Shown here: positions 1-8,200 of the stretch, one piece after another
Layout: every line of letters starts with the position of its first letter
Numbering within the stretch: the first letter of the stretch is position 1
Assembly: GCA_016780435.1 (NCBI GenBank)
Contig: JADHLU010000033.1
Coordinates: 1 to 8,681, forward strand
Reading direction: 5' to 3'
DNA: 8,681 bases
Origin: Flavobacteriaceae bacterium
GTDB lineage: Bacteria > Bacteroidota > Bacteroidia > Flavobacteriales > Flavobacteriaceae
The notes under the pieces: generated by a model
What the model was told of the DNA's origin: nothing
The model's database searches: none
Seen by the model: only the letters and a program-made list of their open reading frames with translations
Translations under genes and position numbers: made by a program

Positions 1-3000
1 AACGGGTTCGATATTCCTTTTGAATCCGAACGCATTCACGGAATTTCTACAGCTTTAGCCCAAGAAGAAGGGCTGCCGCTTAAAGAAGTCCTAGATCGCT
101 TTGAAAACGCGCTTAAAAAAGCGCGCTTTGTGGTCGGGCAAAATGTAGATTTTGACATCAAGGTTACGGGGGCAGAGCTCTATAGACTGGGCAGAGTGAC
201 CGAACTATTGTTGGAAAAACCGGTGCTTGACACCTGTACCGAAACCACCGCCTCTCTGTGCCAATTACCCGGGGGTCGAGGAGGTAAATTTAAACTCCCC
301 ACACTTACCGAACTGCATCAGTATTTATTTAACACGACCTTCGAAGAGGCTCACAATGCCAGTGCCGACGTTTCGGCCACTGCGCGCTGCTTCTTCGAGC
401 TGGTTCGCACACAGGTTTTCACTGCTGATCAACTGCATTTTGGCCCCGAAGATTCAGCGGCATTCTCTGCATTTCATAATGCTCCAATACAGGCCTATAA
501 GCTAAAACACAGAAATCTAAAGGAAGCTTCTGAGGCTTTAAAAAAGAAGATCACGGTTGAGGAAGTAGTGGCGGCGCCCACAGACGCCTCACGCAAAGAG
601 TTGGCAAATGCTGTGTTTGCACATCTTCATGTACATTCCCAATTTTCGGTTTTACAGGCTACTATGCGACCAGAGGCTTTAGTGCGCAAGGCCATTGAAG
701 AAGATATGCCTGCGATTGCGATCACCGATAGCGGAAATATGATGGGTGTTTTCAGTTTTGTAAACGCGGTACAACAGCACAACAGGGCCCACCCTGACCA
801 ACCGCTGAAGGGAATCGTCGGATGCGAGCTTCAGCTAGCTAGTGATCGACTGAACAAATCGACCAAAGACAATGGCTACCAACTCGTCTTACTCGCGAAA
901 AATAAAAAGGGTTATCAAAACCTATCTAAACTCACCTCTAAAGCCTATACTGAAGGGTTTTACTATGTGCCGCGTATAGACAAGGCGCTGTTGCTCGAGT
1001 ATTCAGAAGGCTTACTCGTACTCTCTGGAAATCTATTGGGAGAGGTTTCTAACAAGATTCTATCCCAAGGAGAACAGCAGGCCGAGGAGGCGCTTATTTG
1101 GTATAAAGAACACTTTAAGGATGACTTTTATCTGCAGATCGCGCGCCACGGTTTAGAGGAAGAAGAGGCTGTCAATAAGGTGCTTATAAAGCTGGCGCGA
1201 AAACATCAGGTTGAACTTATCGCCACCAATGACTGCTACTTTGAAAACGGTGAAGACCATGAACTACAAGACCTGCTGCTCTGTGTAAAAGAGGGCGAGT
1301 TGAAAGACACTCCTGTAGGAAGGGGACGCGGTTTTAGAAACGGTTTACCCAATAACGCTTTTCACTTTAAATCAAGCGCGGCCATGAAGGATCTGTTTTC
1401 AGACCTTCCAGAGGCCATTTGTGCTATTGAGCCGCTATTGGCTAAGGTGGAGAATTACGAGTTAGCCCGAGAAGTATTACTGCCGAAATTCGCTATTCCA
1501 GAAGCATTTGTAGATCCTCAAGATGCCTTTGACGCGGCTAAAAGGGGTGAAAATGCCTATCTCAGACATTTGACCTATAAGGGGGCCGAAAAACGCTACG
1601 AAAATCTAAGCAACTCCTTAGTCGAACGCATTGATTTCGAGTTAAAGACTATAGAAAATTCAGGCTATCCGGGCTATTTTCTCATTGTAGAAGACTTCAT
1701 AAGAGAGGCGCGAAAAATGGGGGTTTCGGTCGGACCGGGAAGGGGCTCTGCTGCCGGATCAGCGGTCGCTTACTGTTTGGGGATCACCAACATAGACCCG
1801 ATCAAATACGATCTGCTTTTTGAGCGCTTTTTAAATCCAGATCGGGTGTCGCTGCCCGATATTGATATTGACTTTGACGACGAGGGGCGTCAGCGGGTCA
1901 TCGACTATGTGATTAAGACCTACGGATCCAATCAGGTGGCCCAGATCATTACCTACGGCACTATGGCCGGAAAATCAGCTATCAGAGACACGGCCAGAGT
2001 CTTAGACTTGCCCCTGTCGGATGCCGATCGCCTGGCAAAATTGCTTCCGGACATGACCAAATTGGCCAAAATTTGGGATCTCGATGCCAAGTCGTTACAG
2101 CAGTCGTACCGCAGCGAAGAAGCAAAAAAAATTGCCGAACTGCAAGAAGTATCGAAGGCGGATGACGATTTAGGACGCACCCTTAAAATGGCGAAGCGCC
2201 TAGAAGGAACCGTTCGCAACACGGGAATTCATGCCTGTGGCGTAATTATCACCCCAGACGACATCACCAATTTTGTTCCGGTTAGCACCGCTAAAGATGC
2301 CGAAATGTGGGTCACTCAATTCGACAACTCGGTAGTTGAAAGTGCTGGGCTACTGAAAATGGACTTTTTGGGTCTAAAGACTCTTACGCTCATTAAAGAC
2401 ACGGTCAAGATTGTAAAGGCCAGGTCTGGAGTCGAACTCGACCCTGACCAGTTTCCCTTAGACGACAGTAAAACCTACGAACTGTTTCAGCGCGGAGAAA
2501 CCATCGGCATTTTTCAGTACGAATCGCGCGGAATGCAGAAGTACCTCAAGGAGCTCAAACCCACCTCTTTTGACGACCTAATCGCCATGAATGCCCTCTA
2601 TCGTCCAGGGCCACTAGAGTATATTCCGAGTTTTGTCAACCGCAAACACGGCGGAGAGGCAATCACCTATGACTTGCCCGAGATGAAAGAATACCTAGAA
2701 TCTACCTACGGTATTACGGTTTATCAAGAGCAGGTGATGTTGCTCTCTCAAAAGCTGGCTTCTTTCAGCAAGGGTGAAGCCGATGTGCTGCGTAAGGCCA
2801 TGGGTAAGAAAAAGAAAGACCTTATCGATCAACTGCGCCCTAAATTTATAGACGGAGGAATAGCCAACGGACATCCGAAGGAAGTGCTCGAAAAGATCTA
2901 TACAGACTGGGAGGCTTTTGCCAGCTATGCCTTTAACAAGAGTCACTCAACCTGCTATGCCTTTATAGCCTATCAGACGGCTTATCTGAAGACCCACTAT

Positions 3001-4176
3001 CCGGCCGAATACATGGCAGCCGTGCTCTCAAACAACATGAATAACCTAGATCAGGTCACCCTGTTCATGGAAGAGGCCAAACGCATGGGAATTGCAGTTT
3101 TGGGCCCAGATATCAATGAATCGTATTATAAATTCTCGGTTAACAAAGAAAGTGCCATTCGATTTGGAATGGGGGCCGTCAAAGGAGTAGGTCGCAGCGC
3201 TGTTGAGGCTATAGTAGATGAACGCAAAGAGAACGGCCCATTTGTGTCTGTTTTTGACTGCGCTAAGCGCGTAGATCTCAGGGCAGCCAACAAAAAGGCC
3301 TTTGAAAACCTGGCCATCGCTGGGGCCTTCGACTCGTTTGGAGCAACCAGAAGCCAGTACTTTCAGCAAACGCCCGATGAATCGAACTACCTCGAAAAAA
3401 TCATCCGATCAGCGGCTAAACTCAAAGAAAATGAACAGGCCGCTCAGGTCAGTTTATTTGAAGACGATCCGATGGCTCAAATCAGCGAGCCCGAAATACC
3501 TACATGCGAGCCGTGGCCAACCATGGAGCTGTTGCGCAAAGAAAAAGAAGTTGTCGGCATTTACCTCAGCGGTCACCCCCTAGACGACTTCAAAAAAGAA
3601 TTGGAGTTATTCACTAAAGCCGAAATAGCCCTGCTTTCGAGTGATTTAGAAGCTTTAGTGGGCAGAGAATTAACCTTGGGCGGAGTGGTCACCGAAAGCG
3701 AAGACCGGCTTTCTAGAAACGGTAAAAAATGGGGAACCTTTTCCCTTGAAGACTACAGCGGCACTCATATATTTCGCGTGTTTGGGGAAGAGTACCTCAA
3801 GTACGAACACTTCTTTAAGCCCGGAAACTTCTTATTCGTGCGCCTGCTCATTCGAGAAGGCTACACCAATCGAGATACCGGAGCTACCACCGATCCAAGA
3901 CTACAGTTCAACGAGGTGAAATTGCTACAAGATGTGATGGAACAGCAATCCAAAAAATTAACGCTCCACCTTAAAGCCTCCGAAATAGACGAGGCCAAAA
4001 TTCAACAGATTGAAAGAATTATCAAATCGTTCAAGGGAAAAAAGCCCCTATCCTTTGCGCTTCACGACGAAGCTTTAAGTGTTCAACTAAAAAGCAGAAA
4101 GAATCAAATTGCGATTTGCACCGAGCTACTCGAAATGCTCGATCACGAAAACATTCAATACGCCGTAAATGCCTAG
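1..4176 (+). CDS. dnaE: DNA polymerase III alpha subunit with N-terminal 3'-5' exonuclease domain (5' partial)
   Basis: Replicative DNA polymerase catalytic subunit. The reading frame is open to base 1, so the true start lies upstream; the GTG at 130 is an internal Val. Of 1391 residues visible, 1-170 are a DEDDh (DnaQ/epsilon-like) exonuclease: ExoII VGQNVDFD (N48, D52) and ExoIII HNASAD (H118, D123). ExoI (DxExT) must lie upstream. A PHP domain follows (about 205-490, HLHVHS at 208-213), then the polymerase core with GPGRGSAAGS (1732-1761), the catalytic PDIDIDF (D620, D622, D624) and KMDFLGL (D788). Next come a helix-hairpin-helix (AVKGVGRSAV, near 3175-3205), a clamp-binding type motif QVSLF (3445-3459) and an OB-fold (about 1220-1290). 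The exonuclease-polymerase fusion is, from memory, normal for Flavobacteriia, so proofreading is built into the same chain. Several PHP metal ligands are replaced. Arg codons are mostly CGN, unlike the receptor gene downstream. Identity is secure. Confidence 0.97.
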   Translation, partial: NGFDIPFESERIHGISTALAQEEGLPLKEVLDRFENALKKARFVVGQNVDFDIKVTGAELYRLGRVTELLLEKPVLDTCTETTASLCQLPGGRGGKFKLPTLTELHQYLFNTTFEEAHNASADVSATARCFFELVRTQVFTADQLHFGPEDSAAFSAFHNAPIQAYKLKHRNLKEASEALKKKITVEEVVAAPTDASRKELANAVFAHLHVHSQFSVLQATMRPEALVRKAIEEDMPAIAITDSGNMMGVFSFVNAVQQHNRAHPDQPLKGIVGCELQLASDRLNKSTKDNGYQLVLLAKNKKGYQNLSKLTSKAYTEGFYYVPRIDKALLLEYSEGLLVLSGNLLGEVSNKILSQGEQQAEEALIWYKEHFKDDFYLQIARHGLEEEEAVNKVLIKLARKHQVELIATNDCYFENGEDHELQDLLLCVKEGELKDTPVGRGRGFRNGLPNNAFHFKSSAAMKDLFSDLPEAICAIEPLLAKVENYELAREVLLPKFAIPEAFVDPQDAFDAAKRGENAYLRHLTYKGAEKRYENLSNSLVERIDFELKTIENSGYPGYFLIVEDFIREARKMGVSVGPGRGSAAGSAVAYCLGITNIDPIKYDLLFERFLNPDRVSLPDIDIDFDDEGRQRVIDYVIKTYGSNQVAQIITYGTMAGKSAIRDTARVLDLPLSDADRLAKLLPDMTKLAKIWDLDAKSLQQSYRSEEAKKIAELQEVSKADDDLGRTLKMAKRLEGTVRNTGIHACGVIITPDDITNFVPVSTAKDAEMWVTQFDNSVVESAGLLKMDFLGLKTLTLIKDTVKIVKARSGVELDPDQFPLDDSKTYELFQRGETIGIFQYESRGMQKYLKELKPTSFDDLIAMNALYRPGPLEYIPSFVNRKHGGEAITYDLPEMKEYLESTYGITVYQEQVMLLSQKLASFSKGEADVLRKAMGKKKKDLIDQLRPKFIDGGIANGHPKEVLEKIYTDWEAFASYAFNKSHSTCYAFIAYQTAYLKTHYPAEYMAAVLSNNMNNLDQVTLFMEEAKRMGIAVLGPDINESYYKFSVNKESAIRFGMGAVKGVGRSAVEAIVDERKENGPFVSVFDCAKRVDLRAANKKAFENLAIAGAFDSFGATRSQYFQQTPDESNYLEKIIRSAAKLKENEQAAQVSLFEDDPMAQISEPEIPTCEPWPTMELLRKEKEVVGIYLSGHPLDDFKKELELFTKAEIALLSSDLEALVGRELTLGGVVTESEDRLSRNGKKWGTFSLEDYSGTHIFRVFGEEYLKYEHFFKPGNFLFVRLLIREGYTNRDTGATTDPRLQFNEVKLLQDVMEQQSKKLTLHLKASEIDEAKIQQIERIIKSFKGKKPLSFALHDEALSVQLKSRKNQIAICTELLEMLDHENIQYAVNA
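3445..3459 (+). other. Predicted sliding-clamp (DnaN) binding motif inside DnaE
   Basis: The residues QVSLF fit the bacterial beta-clamp binding consensus QxxLF. They lie after the helix-hairpin-helix region and before the OB-fold, the same relative place as the internal clamp motif of other DnaE proteins. An acidic stretch (EDD) follows, suggesting an exposed loop. The function is inferred from motif and position only. Confidence 0.6.
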
Positions 4177-4197
4177 CTTTTAAGGCGCATAATTCCA

Positions 4198-4205
4198 TAA
4201 CTTTG
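4198..4205 (+). promoter_or_regulatory. Bacteroidota-type promoter -7 element for trxA
   Basis: TAACTTTG is an exact match to the Bacteroidota -7 consensus TAnnTTTG. It ends 22 bases before the trxA start, in the 51-base gap after dnaE. The -33 element is weak: only a T-run at 4178-4181, with no clear TTG. The leader has no Shine-Dalgarno sequence. It suggests that trxA can be transcribed independently of dnaE, though read-through remains possible because no terminator is visible in the gap. Confidence 0.6.
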
Positions 4206-4227
4206 CACGGTAAACAATTTTTGTATT

Positions 4228-4545
4228 ATGGCACTAGAGATAACTGACGCTACTTTCGAAGAGGTCGTTTTAAAATCAGATAAGCCCGTAGTGGTTGATT
4301 TTTGGGCAGCTTGGTGTGGACCATGTCGCATGGTTGGCCCGATCATCGAAGAGCTAGCACAAGACTACGAAGGAAAAGCAGTGGTAGGAAAAGTTGATGT
4401 AGACAATAACCAGCAATTCGCCGCTAAATACGGAGTAAGAAATATACCCACCGTCCTTGTTTTCAAAGGCGGAGAAATTGTAAATCGTCAAGTAGGTGTA
4501 GCCCCTAAAAACGTCTATGCCGAAGCGATTGACGCTGCTATCTAA
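4228..4545 (+). CDS. trxA: Thioredoxin
   Basis: Small cytoplasmic dithiol-disulfide oxidoreductase that reduces protein disulfides and is itself recharged by thioredoxin reductase. The 105 residues match the usual bacterial thioredoxin length and contain one thioredoxin fold. The active site is WCGPC (W29-C30-G31-P32-C33), with the buried acid D24, the lysine K55 and the cis-proline in NIPT (P74) all in place, so the enzyme should be fully active. There is no signal peptide or membrane segment. The ATG at 4228 gives the standard N-terminus and sits just after an AT-rich leader without a Shine-Dalgarno site, as is common in Bacteroidota. It follows dnaE by 51 bases with its own promoter-like site. 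No odd features. Confidence 0.96.
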   Translation: MALEITDATFEEVVLKSDKPVVVDFWAAWCGPCRMVGPIIEELAQDYEGKAVVGKVDVDNNQQFAAKYGVRNIPTVLVFKGGEIVNRQVGVAPKNVYAEAIDAAI

Positions 4546-4580
4546 TTAGGCAAAATCCTTAGGTTTCTTTTTTACCGCTT

Positions 4581-4615
4581 TTTTTGGCACAAGGAACCAT
4601 AATAGTTTATATTTG
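4581..4615 (+). promoter_or_regulatory. Promoter of tRNA-Asp
   Basis: TATATTTG at 4608-4615 is an exact TAnnTTTG -7 element. A TTTTTGG stretch at 4581-4587 supplies a -33 TTG (4584-4586) with 21 bases between, inside the 17-23 range known for Bacteroidota. Transcription would begin near 4622, about 30 bases before the mature tRNA, leaving a leader for RNase P to remove. T-rich sequence between trxA and this site (4563-4586) may help end trxA transcription, but I see no strong hairpin there. Confidence 0.65.
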
Positions 4616-4651
4616 CCCCCGCTTAAGCCTCCTTGCGAGTATTAAGCTTTT

Positions 4652-4725
4652 GGTCTGGTAGTTCAGTTGGTTAGAATACCTGCCTGTCACGCAGGGGGTC
4701 GCGGGTTCGAGTCCCGTCCAGACCG
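4652..4725 (+). tRNA. tRNA-Asp (anticodon GTC)
   Basis: A complete cloverleaf is visible. The acceptor stem GGTCTGG (4652-4658) pairs with CCAGACC (4718-4724), and the discriminator base is G4725. The D-stem is GTTC/GAAT (one G-U pair). The anticodon stem is CCTGC/GCAGG (4679-4683/4691-4695), with the 7-base loop CTGTCAC placing anticodon GTC at 4686-4688. The T-stem is GCGGG/CCCGT with loop TTCGAGT. The body is 74 bases, and the 3' CCA is not encoded, so it must be added enzymatically. It reads GAC/GAU codons. It has its own promoter upstream and a strong terminator hairpin 12 bases downstream, so it is a single-gene unit. All stems are intact and the gene looks functional. Confidence 0.97.
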
Positions 4726-4737
4726 CATCACACAAAG

Positions 4738-4767
4738 AAAACCGACTCACTTTGTGAGTCGGTTTTT
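4738..4767 (+). terminator. Intrinsic terminator of tRNA-Asp
   Basis: AAAACCGACTCAC (4738-4750) and GTGAGTCGGTTTT (4754-4766) form a perfect 13-bp stem with a TTT loop, and the T-run extends to 4767. It lies 12 bases past the end of the tRNA and should end its transcript. It is the left, rightward-reading module of the inverted-repeat block; its AAAACC also belongs to the outer 18-bp repeat, so the two pairings compete. Confidence 0.85.
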
Positions 4768-4815
4768 GCGTTTATAAAGCTTTGTAAAGCCGCAGGTTTT
4801 GACGAAGCTTTAAAA

Positions 4816-4857
4816 AGATAAAAACCAACCACAGCACGAAGTGCTGTGGTTGGTTTT
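4816..4857 (-). terminator. Second strong hairpin terminator, best read leftward
   Basis: AAAACCAACCACAGCAC (4821-4837) and GTGCTGTGGTTGGTTTT (4841-4857) form a perfect 17-bp stem with a GAA loop. On the minus strand it is followed by a T-rich run (TTTTTATC then TTTTT), a good intrinsic terminator. On the plus strand it is followed by TTTTCTTT, so it may act both ways and give a second stop after the tRNA. No leftward gene to its right is present in the window. Confidence 0.75.
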
Positions 4858-4885
4858 CTTTGTGTGATGTGCAGGTAACCCCCTT

Positions 4886-4915
4886 GGGCCGCTTAACCAA
4901 CGGTTAAGCAATCCC
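4886..4915. repeat. Hairpin in a GC-rich island
   Basis: GCTTAACC (4891-4898) and GGTTAAGC (4902-4909) form a perfect 8-bp stem with an AAC loop. Outer GGG (4886-4888) and CCC (4913-4915) can extend it across a small internal loop. It has no T-run, so it is not a typical terminator. By hand count about 28 of 50 bases at 4871-4920 are G or C, against about 10 of the next 50. The role is unknown. Confidence 0.6.
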
Positions 4916-5187
4916 GTAACCCAAAAATTTAAAATCATAAAAGTGCATTGTACTCATTTATTCAAAAAAAGATGTGCTCTAAAAAGCACCATCAGAACTA
5001 GAATTTTTTTTGTTTTGAATTGTGCTGAACATAATTTTTACAATGGTTTTCTGATTTATTAACCCTTTCTTAAGAGTAAAAGTGTTAAATCTTTAATAGA
5101 AAATGTTGAACAGCTAGAGTTTTCGCATAAAGAGACTGGTTCAAGCTGAATTGATAAGAAGTTTACATTCGAATTCGCTTGTACTCT
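4916..5187. other. AT-rich noncoding upstream region of the receptor gene
   Basis: No credible reading frame or RNA gene is visible on either strand. The stretch holds a small bulged hairpin (4971-4993, GATGTGCT with AGCAcCATC) followed after 10 bases by eight T residues (5004-5011), and a near-consensus -7 site TAATTTTT at 5032-5039 with TTTG 19 bases upstream. Both are weak. The length suggests room for regulator binding ahead of the receptor gene. Confidence 0.5.
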
Positions 5188-5195
5188 TACTTTTG
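5188..5195 (+). promoter_or_regulatory. Bacteroidota-type promoter -7 element for the receptor gene
   Basis: TACTTTTG fits TAnnTTTG exactly and ends 32 bases before the ATG at 5228. The -33 region has only TTT at 5162-5164 (23 bases away), so the upstream half is weak and an activator or an alternative sigma factor could be involved. The leader would be about 25 bases, A-rich, with no Shine-Dalgarno sequence. Confidence 0.6.
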
Positions 5196-5227
5196 TGGGG
5201 TAAACGTAATTCTAAATCAAAAAAACA

Positions 5228-8200
5228 ATGAAAAAAATACTTTTTGCTCTTATGGTTTTGTTGTATTCCGTAACAGCTTTTTCTCAAGGTATTACTAAAG
5301 CTTCTATTAGCGGTAGAGTTTTAGATGATAACGGCGAGCAACTAATGGGAGCTAATATTATAGCTATACACACGCCAACAGGCTCAAAGTACGGTGCAAT
5401 TTCTAACGATGAGGGATTATTTTATCTCCCGAATATTAGAGTTGGAGGGCCCTACACCGTGTCTGTTTCTTATATAGGCTTTCAAGACCAAAGTTTTGAA
5501 GGAATTAACTTAGGATTAGGACAAAGCTACAACCTTAAGGTAACTTTATTGGAAGGCGTTCAGTTAGACGAGGTTGTTGTGAACGCTGTGAGTGGAGCAA
5601 TTATTGACCCCGACAGAACAGGACCGTCTATAAACCTTAATAGAGAGTCTATAGATGCACTTCCCACTATAAGTAGAAGTATCAATGACTTCACTAGATT
5701 AACACCACAGTCCAATGGAACTTCTTTTGCGGGTACTTCAAGCAGATTTAACAACTACACTGTAGATGGAAATATTTACAATAATAACTTCGGACTAGGT
5801 AGTGGTCAATTTGCTGGCTCTAACCCTATATCACTTGATGCGATTGAAGAAGTACAAGTCAACCTTGCTCCATACGACGTAAGGCTTGCAGGCTTTACAG
5901 GAGCAGCAGTAAATGCTATTACCAAATCAGGTACCAATGATGTAAAAGGATCTGTCTATTACTACCATAGAAACGATCAAATGGTGGGTAATAAATTGAA
6001 CGACCTAGAACTTAATAGAGGAAATTCTCAAAATGATATCAAGGGTGTAAGCTTAGGCGGAGCTATTGTTAAGGACAAGCTCTTCTTTTTTCTAAGCTAT
6101 GAAGAAGAAGAAGAGGCTGTTCCAGGTTTTACCAGACAGGCGTCTAGATCTGGCCTAACTCCAGATGGTTTAACTATTTCTAGAGTTCCTGCTTCTGAAT
6201 TAGATTTCATTCAAGAAAGAATGCTAACTCTTTATGACTACAATACAGGACCTTACGAAAACTATCCTTTTACATCTGCGCAAACAAGGTTTAATGCTAG
6301 ACTAGATTACAACCTGAATCAAAAGAATAAATTTTCTCTACGCTATAATGCTTACCAGGCTTCTAACGATGTCAGTATAAATGGAAATTCAATTAGATAT
6401 CTAGCTACTAGATATAGAAATACAAGAAGATCTGGTATTGAAGCTATTACTTTCGCTAATGCCAACTACACTAACGATAGAGACGTCTCTTCTTTGGTTG
6501 GAGAATGGAATTCAAATCTCAAAGACAATATGGTTAATCAATTAACCGTAGGATACACATCGATTACAGACCCTAAAAGAGGGATTCCTGGTGGACAAGA
6601 TTTTCCGTTTATCGAAGTTTTAGAGCCAGATGCAGGTGGAAATTTATTGTACTACACTGCCTTGGGAAATGAGCTGTACACAGTTGGTAACCTTTTAGAA
6701 AACAATGTGTTCAATATTACTAACAACTTCTCTATATTTTCTGGAAGGCATACTTATACTTTAGGCGCAAATTTTGAATATATGACGTTCAAAAATGCAT
6801 TTAACCCTGTATTCAACGGCTTTTATAGATTTACTTCCTACGACAGTTTTGTTGAAACTGTCATAAATCAAACCCCTGGAGCCTATCCTGCGGCATTTGC
6901 TAAAGGTTATGCCTTAGACGGGTCAACTACTCCTCCTGTAGACGAGACAAGATTTGGGCAAGTAGGTGTTTATTTTCAGGATGAATTCAAAGTTAATGAT
7001 GACTTCAAATTAACAGCTGGTATCCGAATTGATCTTCCGTTTTACAATACAGACATTCCTAGTAACTCACTGCTAGATAATCTAAATAAATCTTTCACCG
7101 ATGGAGACGGAAATTCTTTCACTCCAGATGTAAGTCAATTTCCAACGGTAAATCCTTTATTCTCTCCAAGAGTTGGATTTAACTGGGATGTTAATGGAGA
7201 AGGGAAAACTCAAGTCCGAGGTGGAACAGGCATCTTCTCAGGTCGTATACCTTTCGTATGGCTAAGTAATCAAGTCAATGGATCTGGTGTGGTTCGCGGA
7301 GGATTAGGTTATGAAGGAGCAGATGTAGAGCAAGCTTTAGGACCCAATTATGTATTTAACCCAGACGTTACATATGGAAACCCTAGCAACCCAGCACAAA
7401 CCCTATCTAATGAGCTAAATCTTACCGATAGGGATTTCAAGTTACCCCAGGTATGGAGAACAAACTTCGGTGTAGATCATCAATTGCCGTTCGGCATTAC
7501 TGCAACATTAGACTTTATTTACTCGCGAGACATCTCTACTCCTATTGTGTACAACCCTGTTCTTCGCGAACCAGACGGCTTGTTAAACGGCCCAGACAAA
7601 AGGCCCTATTGGAATGGGGGATACTCTAATGATTCAGACTTCAGAAACGTATATTATCTGACCAATGCATCTACTAAAGCTGATTATGTCTCTTTATCGG
7701 CACAATTACAAAAAAGTTTTGACAACGGCTTTTACACTATGGTTGCCTACACTGCTTCAAGAGCTAGAGATCTAGAGGCCTCTGGAGGTTCGCAAGCGGG
7801 GTCTTTATGGACAGCTACTGTTCAAGAAAACAGAAATGATCCTGAGTTAAGTTTTGCAAGTTTTGATCAACCAAACCGCGTAATCGCTAATGTTAGTTAT
7901 CAAACGAAAAACAACACTATATCCCTATTTTATGAAGGTGGAGAAAATGGCAGGTTTAGCTACACATATTCAGGGAATTTTGGAGACAATTCAAACCGTT
8001 TGATTTATATCCCAAACGACGCATCTGAATTAAATTTCCAAGAATTCACTTCAGGAGGAAGGATTATAACTGCGCAAGAACAAATCAGTTTTTTTAATAA
8101 CTATATTCAAGCTGACGATTATCTCAATGCAAATCGGGGTTCAATCGCAGAGCGAAATGGAGCAAAGAATCCTTGGCTAAATAGATTTGATCTAAGAATG

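Larger units (their letters stand above)
4726..4869. repeat. 144-bp inverted-repeat block after tRNA-Asp
   Basis: The 18 bases CATCACACAAAGAAAACC at 4726-4743 are repeated exactly in inverse orientation at 4852-4869. Each arm continues inward into a hairpin followed by a T-run, then a TAAAGCTTTGT-like stretch. The segments at 4775-4785 and 4802-4812 can pair over 11 bases with one G-U. The block is thus two related modules facing each other, not merely one hairpin. It begins at the base after the tRNA discriminator. I see no target-site duplication and no open reading frame. It could be an inverted duplication of the tRNA trailer or a small palindromic element. Confidence 0.85.

Noticed and set aside
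130..132. GTG as the start of dnaE
   Set aside because: The frame is open to base 1 and the residues before it (FDIPFE, HGIS) belong to the exonuclease domain, so GTG is an internal Val.
1953..3583. Overlapping open frames inside dnaE on both strands (for example 3046-3369 minus and 3302-3583 plus)
   Set aside because: They lie wholly within a strongly conserved gene, lack recognisable domains, and have composition expected of frame shadows.
4726..4869. MITE or integration site at the tRNA 3' end
   Set aside because: The inverted ends fit, but I see no target duplication, integrase, or duplicated tRNA end; kept only as an open alternative to an inverted trailer duplication.
4971..5011. Bulged hairpin plus T-run as a terminator or attenuator
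   Set aside because: The stem is short with a bulge and the T-run begins 10 bases after it, too far for a standard intrinsic terminator.
5009..5039. Second promoter TTTG-N19-TAATTTTT for the receptor
   Set aside because: The -7 element lacks the final G and the region is very AT-rich, so a chance match is likely; the exact site at 5188 is better placed.
4726..5227. Riboswitch or CRISPR array in the long intergenic region
   Set aside because: No direct repeats with regular spacing are present, and no known riboswitch core is recognisable; the predicted receptor leader is only about 25 bases.
5560..5754. Minus-strand open frame inside the receptor plug region
   Set aside because: It is short, has no family resemblance, and lies opposite conserved plug-domain codons.
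6101..6115. GAA repeat in the receptor gene as a phase-variation tract
   Set aside because: It is only four GAA plus one GAG and in triplet units, so slippage would not shift the frame; it simply codes an acidic run.
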